From Rutidosis leptorrhynchoides (lineage: Eukaryota; Streptophyta; Magnoliopsida; Asterales; Asteraceae), in contig NC_092336.1 in NCBI RefSeq assembly GCF_046630445.1, positions 504,509,001 through 504,573,000 of the forward strand: DNA of 64,000 nucleotides, written 5' to 3'. A model generated the notes under the pieces. The model searched no databases. It was given only the letters and a program-made list of their open reading frames with translations, and had not been told where the DNA came from. A program made the position numbers and the translations under genes. Positions 52,965 through 63,969 of the stretch are shown one piece after another. Positions within the stretch are counted from its first letter, which is position 1. Each line of letters starts with the position of its first letter.

Positions 52965-53812
52965 AAGGAAAGTACTTTTTTTTTTTGGAGAAGTAGAAGT
53001 ATTTTTATTATTTTATATCTTTTTACAAGCATTAAGATCACATAAAAATATATTTAAAAAAAAACACAATGTTACTTCCTCTGTCCCAATTTAATAGTCC
53101 ACAGAAAAAAAACACACAGTTTAAGAAAAACATGTATTTTTTTGTTTACTTTTCAGTTTTACTCCTTACTTTTTACCTATATTTTTGTCTTACATAAATA
53201 AACAAGGATATAAAAGTATTTTAACCAATTATTTTTATCTATTTATGAAAATAGACTATTAATTTAGGACAAACAAAAAAAGAAATCAGGACTATCTAAT
53301 TGGGACGGAGGGAGTATTATTTTAGCGGGAAAATGCTCGAATAAATAAATGATAAAATTCATTGGAATGAATGTTTTGCTTCTGAGTTTTTTTTAAGGGG
53401 TTAGAAATTAGGGGGTTAAAAATTAGAGTTTAGCTATTAGGGTTTAGAAATTATGATTTAGAGTTTAGAAATTAGGGTTTAGTGTTTAGATTTAATTTTT
53501 AACACGAACGGGTTAGAGTTTAGGATTTAGGGTTTTGTGTTTTGGGTTTAGGGAACCCAAAACACTAAACCCTAAGGAAGATAGGAGTTTTGCGCTATGA
53601 AAATAAAACGATGCAAATAAACTTTAATTAAAACATTATTCATCATGAATGTTATCATTTATTTCTTCGAGTGATTTTCCTCCAAAATAATAACATTCGT
53701 TACAAAGTGTTTTTTTTTTAAATTTCATATTTTCACGTGATCTTAATATTTGAAAAAAAATTCAAAAAAAAAAAAAAAAATAATAATAATAATTTCCCCT
53801 ACTTACCTTCAA
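52965..53812. mobile_element. Foldback element 1, split by a Stowaway MITE
   Basis: The left arm (ATTAAGATCACATAAAAATAT, then after the MITE GCGGGAAAATGCTCGAA) is the inverted complement of the right arm at about 53655-53760. The centre holds degenerate TTTAGGG-like repeats and the complementary run AACCCAAAACACTAAACCC. It is related to foldback element 2. Confidence 0.6.
53075..53314. mobile_element. Stowaway-type MITE
   Basis: 240 bp with terminal inverted repeats CTTCCTCTGTCCCAATTTAA and the complement of CTCCCTCCGTCCCAATT. It is flanked by TA on both sides (53073-53074, 53315-53316), as expected of Tc1/mariner-type insertion. It has no coding capacity. Confidence 0.85.
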
Positions 53813-54291
53813 AAAAATGTTTCACTCTTGAATATATGGATAGATCATAATTCTATTTTTTAACCTAAATTTCCTTAATTTTAGCCATATTCATTGCCCT
53901 GTTGAATATATATTCAAATATATCAATATTTAATAAATCATTTTTACACAGTCACAATTAATATATACGCACGCTATCGCTTACTTTTAGCGATGAGCTG
54001 TTATCATCTTTCGGTTATCCCCTATCATTCATTTTGAAGTTTATTTATGTTGTGGTCGGATTCAAACTCTCTACAAATACGTATCATCTTTTTATTTGTA
54101 GAGGAAAGAAATTGTTGTGTTAATTGCAACATAGTTGGCTTTATAGGTGGTTTCATTTGCGGATTCGATCATTAGAGGTTTGTAAAAATTCTTTATGCAA
54201 CAACATAAAACATCTAAATAAGTTCCATATCAAACATCGTGTTTGCCAAAACGGTGTTAAGCAGTCGTGCAACGCACGTGTTCAAAACTTA

Positions 54292-54292
<1 letters not shown>
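53813..54292. other. AT-rich spacer without recognisable gene
   Basis: Nothing supported beyond short unspecific frames. Confidence 0.4.

Positions 54293-54356
<64 letters not shown>
54293..54356. repeat. (TA)n microsatellite, left of foldback element 2
   Basis: 64 bp of pure TA directly abutting the left terminus of the foldback element. Confidence 0.95.
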
Positions 54357-54359
<3 letters not shown>

Positions 54360-55009
54360 GTAGGATAAAGAGGGAAGTAACCATTCGGGGGGAAGCGGGG
54401 GAAGCAAAAACTTTTTTTTTTCGTTTTTTGAAAAAACTTTGTTCACGAACATTATAGATGAGATGAAAATATGAACATTTAGTAGAGACACTTTGTGATA
54501 AATGTTTTTATTTTGACGGAAAAACGCTCGAAGAAGTAATATATAACAATTATCATGTTTTTCGAGCGTATTTTGAGGTTTTAGCTATTGGGGTTTAGAT
54601 ATTAGGGTTTATAGGGTTTAGATATTAGGGTTTAGAAATTTAGGGTTTATGGTTTAGATTTAGGATTTAGATTGAGTTTTTAACACGAACGGTTTAGAGT
54701 TTAGGGTTTGGTGTTTTGGGTTTATGGAATAAACCCAAAACACCAAACCCTAAACCCTAAACTCTAAATCGGGCTAAATTTTACTTCACAAAACATGGAA
54801 AAAAAACGTTCATATTCTTCACGAACAATATTATCTTGAATGTTATTTTTGTCGATCGTTTTCCCGCCTAAATAATAACATTCATCACGAAGTGTCTCTT
54901 CTAAATGTTCATATTTTCGTGTAATCTTGATGCCGGAAAAAAAATTAAAAAAAAACGAAAAAAAAAAAATTTGCTTCCCCCCGATTGGTTACTTCCCCAT
55001 TGATCATGC

Positions 55010-55011
<2 letters not shown>
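54357..55011. mobile_element. Foldback element 2 between two (TA)n arrays
   Basis: A 655-bp giant inverted repeat. The left arm (AGAGGGAAGTAACCATTCGG, GAAGC, a poly-T, then ATATGAACATTTAGTAGAGACAC and CGGAAAAACGCTCGAAG) is mirrored by the right arm down to GGTTACTTCCCCATTGATC. The centre has TTTAGGG-type repeats and a hairpin GTTTTGGGTTTAT...ATAAACCCAAAAC. It has no ORF. Its position between (TA)n tracts recalls microsatellite-targeting Micron-like elements. Confidence 0.7.

Positions 55012-55090
<79 letters not shown>
55012..55090. repeat. (TA)n microsatellite, right of foldback element 2
   Basis: 79 bp of pure TA starting right after the element's CATGCCC terminus. Confidence 0.95.
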
Positions 55091-55094
<4 letters not shown>

Positions 55095-55228
55095 CATCAA
55101 CTATGATTATGATGGCTTTGTAACTAAAATAAACGACGATTTACATATTATAGATTTAACTCATTAAAGATGTTAATATGTATATATAGAAGATTCCACT
55201 TGTGTTAACTAAATAATAAGGGGATTTG

Positions 55229-55530
55229 ATGTTGTGATGTGGTTCAACGGTTAGTGGCATGCTTCTTTAGGGAAGGTTAGGGAAGGTCACTCCCGTTGGT
55301 TACATATTAATCCACAATTTCATCTCTGCCATGAAGTTCCACCCATGACACATTTCCCACATCGCGTTGGGGGTAAAGGGGAGGGGGGTTTTACCGTCCA
55401 TGCCCCGTATGGGATTGGTGCGGGTTTTCTCTTGGGCACGCAGTTAGGGGGTGGGTATAACTGTGTATGAGATGAACGTGTGGGTGGTTAAATCCCCCTA
55501 GATGATCCTAACAGCTGTCCAAAAAAATAA
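55229..55530 (+). mobile_element. SINE
   Basis: A 302-bp unit opens with a tRNA-like promoter region (GTGGTTCAACGGTTAGTGGC at 55239-55258) and ends in an A-rich tail. It is flanked by a 14-bp duplication with one mismatch: AATAAGGGGATTTG at 55215-55228 and AATAAGGGGGTTTG at 55531-55544. It has no ORF and would depend on LINE machinery. Confidence 0.75.
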
Positions 55531-55699
55531 AATAAGGGGGTTTGGTTTTTTATCGAATCGAAATTGATAAAATGTCTGTAAAATATAATAATAATTATAT
55601 TTGTATTAAATAAGTCATAAATAAATATTAGTGTTTAAGTTAACTAAATTACTGGAAATTACCAATTTAACCATTTACATGTGGAAATTAAAAGCATAT

Positions 55700-58230
55700 T
55701 GAAATAGTCATTATCTAATATGCAAATTCGTATATATATTCATGATTTAAAGGTCAGATTTGGCTAAATAATGTCGTAAGAGCAAAAAATAAGCTTTCAT
55801 TATTTTATAAATTTTACATAAAACTCATTGTGCCGCAATGGTGCAAGTTAGTCTTTTCTATCTCATTCCTCCTAATACTTTATGACGACCTTAATCTCGT
55901 AATTTTTTTTAGAGGATACTGACCGACGCTGCAGAACTTTGTGTGTCGCGCAGTACAACAAAAAATCATTCCAGAAGAAGTTACGTTGACTGACCCTGAA
56001 CACTGTTTTAATGCGCGGCGCACAGGTGATCTGTGGCGCGCCACAACGCTACACCAGACCTGCACAATTTTAAACGAGAATTATTCATCGCAAATATATA
56101 CCCAAACATCCATTCCAATAGTGGCCTGTTTTAAAACATAACTTACATACATAATTAAGTATCCCAAATCAATTTACCGACTTAAACACCCACTAAGTCT
56201 TTAATAACCCATTACACGTTAAGTATACGACTTAGACCCATTTTGCATCAACCAAAGCATAATTTGATAAGACCCAAAATTTAAATCCACAAAACACAAC
56301 AAGAGAGCATTGGCGTTCAAGCGGTTAAGCATCCATGGTAGCAAGAGTCTAGACGATCCACTTACCACTACAAGCACATTCTCTAATCCTTGGTCGGTTG
56401 TTTTCCCTCCCTGCGCACCTTTGACCCGCTTGAACCTAAGACAATTAAACAAGTAAACTAACTGCTTAGTGAGTATAACTATAGTAATATTATAATAAAG
56501 ATAAATCATTACACACACATTATTTAGTTAACCCGACTTGCCCGAACTTAGTCGTGTCAAGTCAAACGTGGTAGTTAATCCACACATTACCATTTCCAAA
56601 TAGATAGCCCCTTGTTAGTATGAATCTAACCCTATGGATTCATTGTTCACACTTCATTATTTAGTCACAATTAATAAAACAAGTATACACTTTTTGGGAG
56701 CCCAGCGATAGCATGTAACCTCTTGCACGGGTGCAATCCGGCTTTATGCAATCGTTTCCCATAAGTGACCCTACTAGCTATGTCACCTATTTGTCGACGA
56801 GACTAGGAGTATGAAAGATACTTTGACTCCTTAGCGCACCCTATATAATCACTTTCACACATACAAATCTAGAATTAACTACACATCACAAAGACACCAA
56901 CCTCAAGAACCCTAGAGGTTGAAGCGTCACTCATTTCACCACTTCTATCATCAATCCATTTAAAATTCCCAACCCATTCTCAATCTTGCCCAAGAAACCC
57001 ATTCCCTTAACCTTACATACATAACTATATGACCCAAATCACTTCCTTTTTGTAATTTACAACTAGTAAGTATCACACTTGGATAGAAAGTTTACTATTA
57101 GCTCCTACACTTTTACCTAAAGTTTACATCTTCACTACTTGTACCACTACCAAGGTTGTAAAAGTCGCGAGTCGGGGACGCATCGGTCGAGACCTAAAAA
57201 AGACGCGTCGGCCGAGTCGGGGACGCATCGGGACGCATCGGTCGTTGACCAACGTTGACTTTATTGATAATTTCTTAAATATATATTTATATATGTATAA
57301 AATAGTTGATTCTGTACCATAAATTTCTTAAATAAGAACTTGAAATTAAATACAATCAAACTTCAAACTTAATTAATGTTACCGAGTACATAATCAGTAA
57401 GGACACAGAGAAAAGAGCGGCCCAAAAAATGAAAAAGTACCCTAATTTTAAAACATATCACATCCTGACAAAAATTTGAATGATTTTGACCTTTTTGACC
57501 AACTTTGACCGTCTTTGACCGAACTTTTAGCTTTGACCGTCTTTTGAGTCGTTTTCAGAAAAAACGGGACGGAGAACCCAAAAAAACGACGCGTCGGCCA
57601 AGTCGGTCGACTTTTACAACACTGACCACTACACACCCAATTTACCTCTAAAATTCTCATTCAATATAATTAACCCTAATTTACAAAACTCTTTAAAAGA
57701 AATTTCAACTTATTAGCTACAAGAGCAAGGTAAAATACCCTCCCAGGGTTATATGATTACGCAATCACAACCCTAAACATAAACCCCCAATTTAATCACT
57801 AAGAAGAGATTAGGGTTCTTACAATTATGAAGTAGAGGATTCTGAGCAGATGTACATAACAGATTATTGTTGAGGATAACTCACAAGCTTCATGCACACC
57901 CCTAAATCCTTCAATTTCCTCCAACAAAACTCTTCCTCTCTAAAGAACTTCAAGCTCTAGTCTTCTTCTTATCTCTCTAAGTGCTATGAAATGTAAAAAT
58001 AAATAAGAATCTGCCCAAAACCAGTTACTTACGACTTTGCACGAAATTGCACTTTAGCCCCTTGAAATCTCAAAATTACGAAATCAGTCCCTGTACACTA
58101 GGCAGCGTGCAGGACGTGCAGCCATATTCCACGTCGCACACTATGTTAGGAAAATACAAGATGTCACAAATGAGTCAACTAATATTTGACGATCATCCTT
58201 ATCATGGTTTGATTTATTTGAAAGAAAACA
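55700..58230 (-). mobile_element. LTR-like region G, orientation probably minus
   Basis: No gene is seen. It has a GC-rich palindrome cassette (about 55920-56045, containing GTGGCGCGCCAC). A complement of ACTCACTAAGC appears at about 56465. At 58050-58110 there is TTAGCCCCTTGAAATC followed by AGTCCCTGTACA, as in other LTRs here. I cannot fix termini or target duplications, so this may be a truncated or nested solo LTR. Confidence 0.35.
57155..57620. mobile_element. MITE with GTTGTAAAAGTCG termini
   Basis: Terminal inverted repeats are GTTGTAAAAGTCG at the left and its complement at the right, enclosing about 466 bp. The subterminal sequence is rich in GACGCATCGG and GTTGACCAA-type words on one side and the mirrored TTTGACCGTC on the other. 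No ORF or clear target duplication. Confidence 0.6.
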
Positions 58231-58546
58231 AAATTATAACGTAACATTATATTGTTTACGATTAACGTAACATTAATTTCTTTTTCTAAAATTATCTATC
58301 TATATCTATATATCTATATAAAAAAGTGTTTTAAAAAGCCTACATGTCATTAGCTACTTAATTATAGCAAATCCGCCAAGTGTAAAATCCAGGTGTCTGC
58401 AGCAAATTAGGAGAGAAAACATGTGAGAGAGAGTAGAGAGAGAAAATAGGGAGAGAGTCTGGAGAGAAAAGGCAGGCACGGGGAGGCATAGAGAGAGATA
58501 CAACGGCAACTATGAACACGGTCACAAGAGATCAAACGGTAACCAA

Positions 58547-60640
58547 TTGACTTCATACATGTTTTTCAATTTTTCGATCGATTGGGGTGTGATTGACTTC
58601 TGGAAACTATTCAAACCGTTCGGGGCTGTTAGAGACGTCTACATTGCATCAAAGAGGCTAAGGAACGGGCAGCGTTTCGCCTTTGTTCGATTCGCTGAGG
58701 TGAGAGATGGGAATCGTCTGCTAAGAGAGTTAGAAAGTATCAAAATCAAAGGTGTTGCTATCAGGGTTTTCATGGCTACCTCACGGAACCCAAAGGTCGA
58801 CTCTAGATTCAATTCCAAACCGGTGAACAATCCTACCAGTGCGAATCCTGGTGCAAACAACTTCCATGACGGACGGTCCTTTAATGATGTGGTCAATGGC
58901 AGAAGGGAAGCGAGAGAAGATCTTAGAGAGAGATTGGATAAAAAGAAGACAGAAGGGGGTGTCGACCTTAGAAACTTACTCAATAAAAAGAAGTCGGATG
59001 ATTGTCAAGGATCCGACAATATAAAAATTGTGAAGGTTCTTGAAAACAACTCCAATCACGAGGTGCTTCAATCAGCCATTGTCTGTGAAGCAAAATCTTA
59101 CAAGATTCTAAAAAACTTTCATAACATTACAAGGGAAGAAGGGTTTCATGACTTGGATATCAAACAACTCGGAAACCTTAGCCTCATCATCATCTTCAAA
59201 ACAAAAAAAGATGCAGAAGCTAAATCCAAAAACGAGTCCCATTCGTTAAGAAAGTGGGTTCATAAAATCCAACTTTGGGATGAAGACTTTTGGCCTGAGG
59301 GACGCACAACGTGGCTGAGAATTAAAGGTGTTCCGATTCAGTGTTGGACGGAAAAAACCTTCATGTCGATAGCGGATTGGTGGGGGGTTGTGTATGAAAC
59401 AGAAAACTACTCGTTAGAAGGGAATCAAAAGTTGCAATGGGGTAGAGTGTTCATTAAGCTTAATAAACCTGAGAAAGTGAACGAGACTCTAATTCTTGTT
59501 CATAAATCTCGAGAATATTTCATTAGTGTCGTAGAAGAAAAAAGGAGATGGTCCTATTATTGTGAAGATTCGATTGATAGCGACTCCAATAACGAGTCTG
59601 ATGATGGGAGCAACCATGATGCAGAAAACTTCATGTCCGATGGATTTGGAAATAGTAATGATGATGACTCGTACTACCCTTCAGAGGAAGATGAACTCTT
59701 TAATTCGGATAGCTTTGAGGATCTTGTTGAAGATGAATTAGAAGAAGACATGGAATTAAAATCTGGTAACCCTCCTAATTCTCCAATCGTTAACGATAGT
59801 CCCCCTGGTAATACTGAGGTAAACCACATTCCGGCCACCGGTGGTACTACGGGATCGCCGGTCATTGATGAAACTAGGGCAGAAGATGCACAGTCGGGTT
59901 GCTTTGGGATTAGGCCCCTTTTTGCAGAAAACGAAGAGTTTGTTCAAGATACATTGAGTAATAAGACTAACACTCCTAATTCTAAGAATATAGGGATAGG
60001 TTCGGCGTGTTACTCTCCCAAGGCAGTTAATGATCTTGGTGGTGGGGCCCAAGAGGCGGATAATAATGATAACGTGGATAAAACGGTTCCCCAAGGTGGT
60101 TTTGGCAATGTTACTGATAACGCGTATAAGGATACGTGTATTGGACCGGGAAACAGGCCCAACTCAAACTCTATTGGGCCTGATGCTGATTTGAATGATT
60201 TGAATTATAGTGGGTCAATTGGGAATGCTGGGCTTGAGCCTGATGTAATCGGTGGTGCAGATAAGATAGAGGATACAGTACCTGTTGAGCCAATTCTACC
60301 AAAGGCTCCTGCGAAGTCCAAAAGCAATTCTAGCAGGCAATCTAGTAGATCTTCCAAATCTTCTTTAATTTCCTTCTGTGGTAATTGTTATTGGAAGGCA
60401 ATAAATAATTGCAGAGCTTCCTCCCGCATTAAGCGTATGAAGGATATGGCTAGGAAAGGTATCAACCTTGATGATTCACACAAGTGCAAGTCCTGCGGCA
60501 GTAAACCTTCGGAAAAGTTATCAAAGTCGTTACCTGGGCAATCGTTATCGAGTGGCCATTTCCATCCGATTAATAGTGCTGAGATTAGAGAATTTGGCAA
60601 TGAGCTCGGGTTGAGGTGGAAACCCTTCAACCCTATGTAA
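58547..60640 (+). CDS. LINE ORF1 protein (RNA-binding)
   Basis: A 697-codon open frame. Residues about 5-75 form an RRM-like domain with the RNP1-type motif QRFAFVRF, as in plant L1 ORF1 proteins. Residues about 180-330 contain a DUF4283-like region (TTWLRIKGVPIQCW ... WGRVFIKL). Residues about 345-600 are acidic and Asn/Ser/Asp-rich, probably disordered. A Cys-containing C-terminal segment (FCGNCYWKA, then CKSCGS) may bind metal or nucleic acid. The visible ATG at 58547 may not be original: an ATG at 58512 opens another frame that fits the N-terminus better and stops, so one base may have been lost. The frame is otherwise intact. Confidence 0.75.
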   Translation: MTSYMFFNFSIDWGVIDFWKLFKPFGAVRDVYIASKRLRNGQRFAFVRFAEVRDGNRLLRELESIKIKGVAIRVFMATSRNPKVDSRFNSKPVNNPTSANPGANNFHDGRSFNDVVNGRREAREDLRERLDKKKTEGGVDLRNLLNKKKSDDCQGSDNIKIVKVLENNSNHEVLQSAIVCEAKSYKILKNFHNITREEGFHDLDIKQLGNLSLIIIFKTKKDAEAKSKNESHSLRKWVHKIQLWDEDFWPEGRTTWLRIKGVPIQCWTEKTFMSIADWWGVVYETENYSLEGNQKLQWGRVFIKLNKPEKVNETLILVHKSREYFISVVEEKRRWSYYCEDSIDSDSNNESDDGSNHDAENFMSDGFGNSNDDDSYYPSEEDELFNSDSFEDLVEDELEEDMELKSGNPPNSPIVNDSPPGNTEVNHIPATGGTTGSPVIDETRAEDAQSGCFGIRPLFAENEEFVQDTLSNKTNTPNSKNIGIGSACYSPKAVNDLGGGAQEADNNDNVDKTVPQGGFGNVTDNAYKDTCIGPGNRPNSNSIGPDADLNDLNYSGSIGNAGLEPDVIGGADKIEDTVPVEPILPKAPAKSKSNSSRQSSRSSKSSLISFCGNCYWKAINNCRASSRIKRMKDMARKGINLDDSHKCKSCGSKPSEKLSKSLPGQSLSSGHFHPINSAEIREFGNELGLRWKPFNPM

Positions 60641-60678
60641 GTGTTTGTTTCCCCTTTTCGTTCTTGATTTGTTTAATT

Positions 60679-61112
60679 ATGAAGATACTTACTCTTAACG
60701 TGCGATGGCTAGGGGTTAAAGGGAAGTTTGGGTGGGTGAAAAAGATTTGTTATAATGAGAAACCGGATGTGGTTGCACTTCAAGAGACAAGGTGCAAACA
60801 CCTTAGTGATTTTTGGGTACATAAATTGTGGGGGAATAATGATTGTGGCTATATCCAAAAAGAAGTGGTGGGTAAATCGGGTGGGTTTATATTAATCTGG
60901 GACACGAAATCTTTTGTTGCTACTAGTTATCTTTGCAGTGAATTCTTTTTAGCTATCAGAGGAAATTGGGTGCTTTCGGGTCAAGAATCGTTAATCGTCA
61001 ACGTTTATGGTCCTCATAAGGACCCGTGCAAGATTCGCTTGTGGAACTCACTAGATGCTATTATTGGGGGGATTGATTCGGTGGAACACCCCGTTTTTCT
61101 AAACATGACGTT
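60679..61112 (+). pseudogene. LINE ORF2, N-terminal endonuclease fragment
   Basis: The ORF starts MKILTLNVRWLG at 60679, the beginning of an APE-type endonuclease (Asn of LNVRWLG, Glu of LQETRC). It continues through SGGFILIWD and NVYGPHK before the LTR of element H cuts it after about 144 residues. The remaining endonuclease catalytic residues and the reverse transcriptase are missing here. The open frame runs a few codons into the LTR to a stop at 61140. Confidence 0.8.
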
Positions 61113-61229
61113 TGTGACGTCATTTGAAGTCCAAGAATGATTATTTAATAGTTTGGATGTAATGCATTGACCACGATTGACTTTGGGATGTTTTAAAAGT
61201 GAAATTGGAGTACATCAGATAAACTGTCG

Positions 61230-61385
61230 AGTTTGAGTGCAGTTTGTCGCGTTCTGGTGCGTCGCGTTCCGTGACAAACATGCTTGAAACGAGACAACTT
61301 CTGATGGTGATTTCTGTCCACATTGTCGCGTTTGAGTGTTGCGTGTCGCGTATTGGTGTCGCGAAACGCGACAAATGTCGCTGTA
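61230..61385. repeat. CG palindromic cassette in H's LTR
   Basis: Several GTCGCGT words and the hairpin TGTCGCG-AAA-CGCGACA (7-bp arms, 3-nt loop) lie close to the LTR start. Confidence 0.7.
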
Positions 61386-62481
61386 ATGACATTATTAACC
61401 CATTTTAATGGAATCTTTTGAGGGTGTTTTGGTAAATTCACTTATGGCCGGTTCTAGAGCCATAAGACTGATTCAAGGCTTATATTATCCTCATCTTCAC
61501 TCAAAAACACTCTCAACTCCAAACCCTAGAGAGAGATTGAGTTTTAGAGAGATAAAGCTTCTTTTGGAGAAGAAGAAGAGGGTTTCGGGTCAAACCTCAA
61601 GTGTTAAAGTTGTTCCACTCATCAACGGCATCATTTTGGTGGTATTGGTAAGTCTCAACTCCGAATTTCATCTTTGTAATTTGATATTCAAGTTTAGGGT
61701 TTTAAGCTAGTTAGTTGTAAAACCCATTTAGGAGGTGAAATGGGTAATTGTAACTAGTTATTGTTGATGTTGGTGGGTTTTGGGTTGGTTAATGATTTAA
61801 CCATGTTTAAGGCTTGTATGTAGCTTGTAATCACTAGTATTAGTGATTATAGAAGTGTTGGAACCACTTTGGGTGTATTTTGGTTAACTAATTTTGAAAT
61901 GGGTCAAATTAGGGTTAAGGTGTCATATTGGGCAAGATTGGTATTTAACGCCTATGCTTGGGTTTAATTGGTATATTAGGACCATTGTCACTTGTGTTAG
62001 TGATCATTGGCTAGTTTTGGCGCGGTTTGAGCTTGGAAGTGCATTTGGGTCGAAATTGCACTATTTGAAAATTTGGGTCGATTTGTAAATCCACCCTAAT
62101 TGTGTTGTTGTATTTGTGTTAATGGAATAGGTACTTTCCATTGGCGTGTTGCTGATTACTTGGTTGCATTCATCAAGGCTTAAGGTGAGTGTTAATATCC
62201 TATATGCATATGTATGTGTAGGATGGGTGCGGGTCGGGTGAAGGGGTTCTCGGTTATAGAGCTCACTTCTCATATAGGTGGTATTGTTGGACTTGTGTAT
62301 AGGTCCAATTAGCACAGTTGTGCGTTTTGGTTGACTACCTTGGCGAGGTGCACACTTTGTGTGTACGTTATCACATGGGCGTGTGATGTGGATTATATAA
62401 CCCCAATGGCGAAGGGTTAATATTGTGAGTGGAATGATTATATATGTGTCTATATAATGTATTTACTTGTACGAGATTCGA

Positions 62482-62673
62482 TGTGGGTTTAAGTTCGGGC
62501 GGTCGATACCACATCGGGTCAATATATGATATGGATTTAAGTTCGGGCGTTCGATGCCATGTCATGTATGTGTGTGGGCGTGTAGCGTGGGTTTAAAGTT
62601 CGGGCGTTCGATACCACATTACACGTGACGGGTGGGTTTAAAGTTCGGGCGATCGATACCACTCCGGGGTTAG
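62482..62673. repeat. Tandem repeat in H's LTR
   Basis: Four spaced copies of a ~33-bp unit (GTGGGTTTAAGTTCGGGCG, then a variable base, TCGATACCAC). The spacers differ. Confidence 0.85.
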
Positions 62674-62797
62674 TGTTATAATTTGTTGTGCACTAACGGT
62701 TGTTGGGAACACCAATGGGAAATTCGAAGTACCATTCCTTGTACTATTGGTTAACCATGGTTATTGTGTTGTAAGCATAAGCAAATTATGTTATTTA

Positions 62798-62941
<144 letters not shown>

Positions 62942-63555
62942 TATACGTATAATGTTGTATTGTCGTGATGTAGCTAACCCTCTGGGTGTAGCTTATTGGC
63001 ATTGTTCACATCGTCGTTGGTGAACTTATATTTTGTTGATGTATCTTTAGCTCGTTGCTTAGTGATCTTACGGTATGCTTAGACTAGCTTGCCCTTATGC
63101 TTGGATGCTCCGGTATGCGGTATTTGGTTATTTGTGTGGCGTGTCCATTTTATGCATATATATGTATGTAGTATATTCTCACTCACTAAGCGTTAGCTTA
63201 CCCTCTCGTTGTTGATATTTTTATAGGTTCGCATGCTTGGCGGCTCGGGTAAGCTTGGGGATTAGAGATCTTGGCTAGTTTGCTTAGAAGATCTTGCGTT
63301 TGTATTCGATTAGGATTTGGGTAGCGTAGTCCCAAATCACCATGCTCGGTTTTGGTTGGAAACTAAACTAGTCGGGTCGTGTATGTCCGTTTGGTCAATT
63401 AATCAATGTATTAAATGTTTTAAGGTTTATTAAACCTTCTATTGTATTAAAGATGTTTATGGAAACACAATTGGGACCTAAAGTATTATTTTAAGTGTAT
63501 TAAAAGGAAAAATTTTATTGGGCCGGTTTTTAATACGGGTTGGGGTTGTTACAAG

Positions 63556-63567
63556 TGGTATCAGAGC
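63556..63567 (+). other. Primer-binding site of element H
   Basis: TGGTATCAGAGC, 2 bp after the LTR, the tRNA-iMet-type site. Confidence 0.85.
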
Positions 63568-63944
63568 ATGGTCTAAGGGATATAGGCGACTTGAGATAGG
63601 TGCCTAGACTTAGACTTTTGTGTGTGCTTATTTGTTGCGGGACTTGTAGGTGAACGGGTCGGAACGGGTTATAGTTAGTGCCTTGTTTGTAGGTGGACTA
63701 ACTAGGATTTTTGGCTTGTGTTGTGATGCTATTCCCTTGCGTGTGTTTATATCGCGTGGAATTGTGATTGTGTTGGTTATATCATCGAGCGAGGCGGTCG
63801 TTGTACTAACGAGCTGAGACGATGTGTGTGCGTAATAAGGACTTGCAAACCTTATTACGGGTGCAAATCGTGTCTAACAAGTGATGTACGACGAGTGTTG
63901 AGCAAGATGGGGCGGTGTTATGCGTGTTGTTTTATACGTTCGTG

Positions 63945-63968
63945 GACTAATCATTTTGCATTCTTTAG
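63945..63968 (+). promoter_or_regulatory. Candidate 3' splice site before H's gag
   Basis: GACTAAT, a T-rich stretch and TTTAG precede AATGACGACG, where gag starts. The arrangement is the same as in D. Confidence 0.4.
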
Positions 63969-63969
63969 A

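Larger units (their letters stand above)
58395..61112 (+). mobile_element. L1-type LINE, 3' part cut off by element H
   Basis: A GA-rich leader (about 58410-58500) is followed by ORF1 and then ORF2 39 bp later. The LINE is interrupted at 61112 by an LTR inside the endonuclease domain. The remainder is not in the window. The 5' end is approximate. Confidence 0.75.

Noticed and set aside
55239-55300. tRNA gene
   Set aside because: Only a tRNA-like promoter head is present. The A-rich tail and flanking duplication show a SINE.
59756-60094. Minus-strand frame within LINE ORF1
   Set aside because: It is the antisense of the acidic Asn/Ser-rich region. ORF1 on the plus strand explains the openness.
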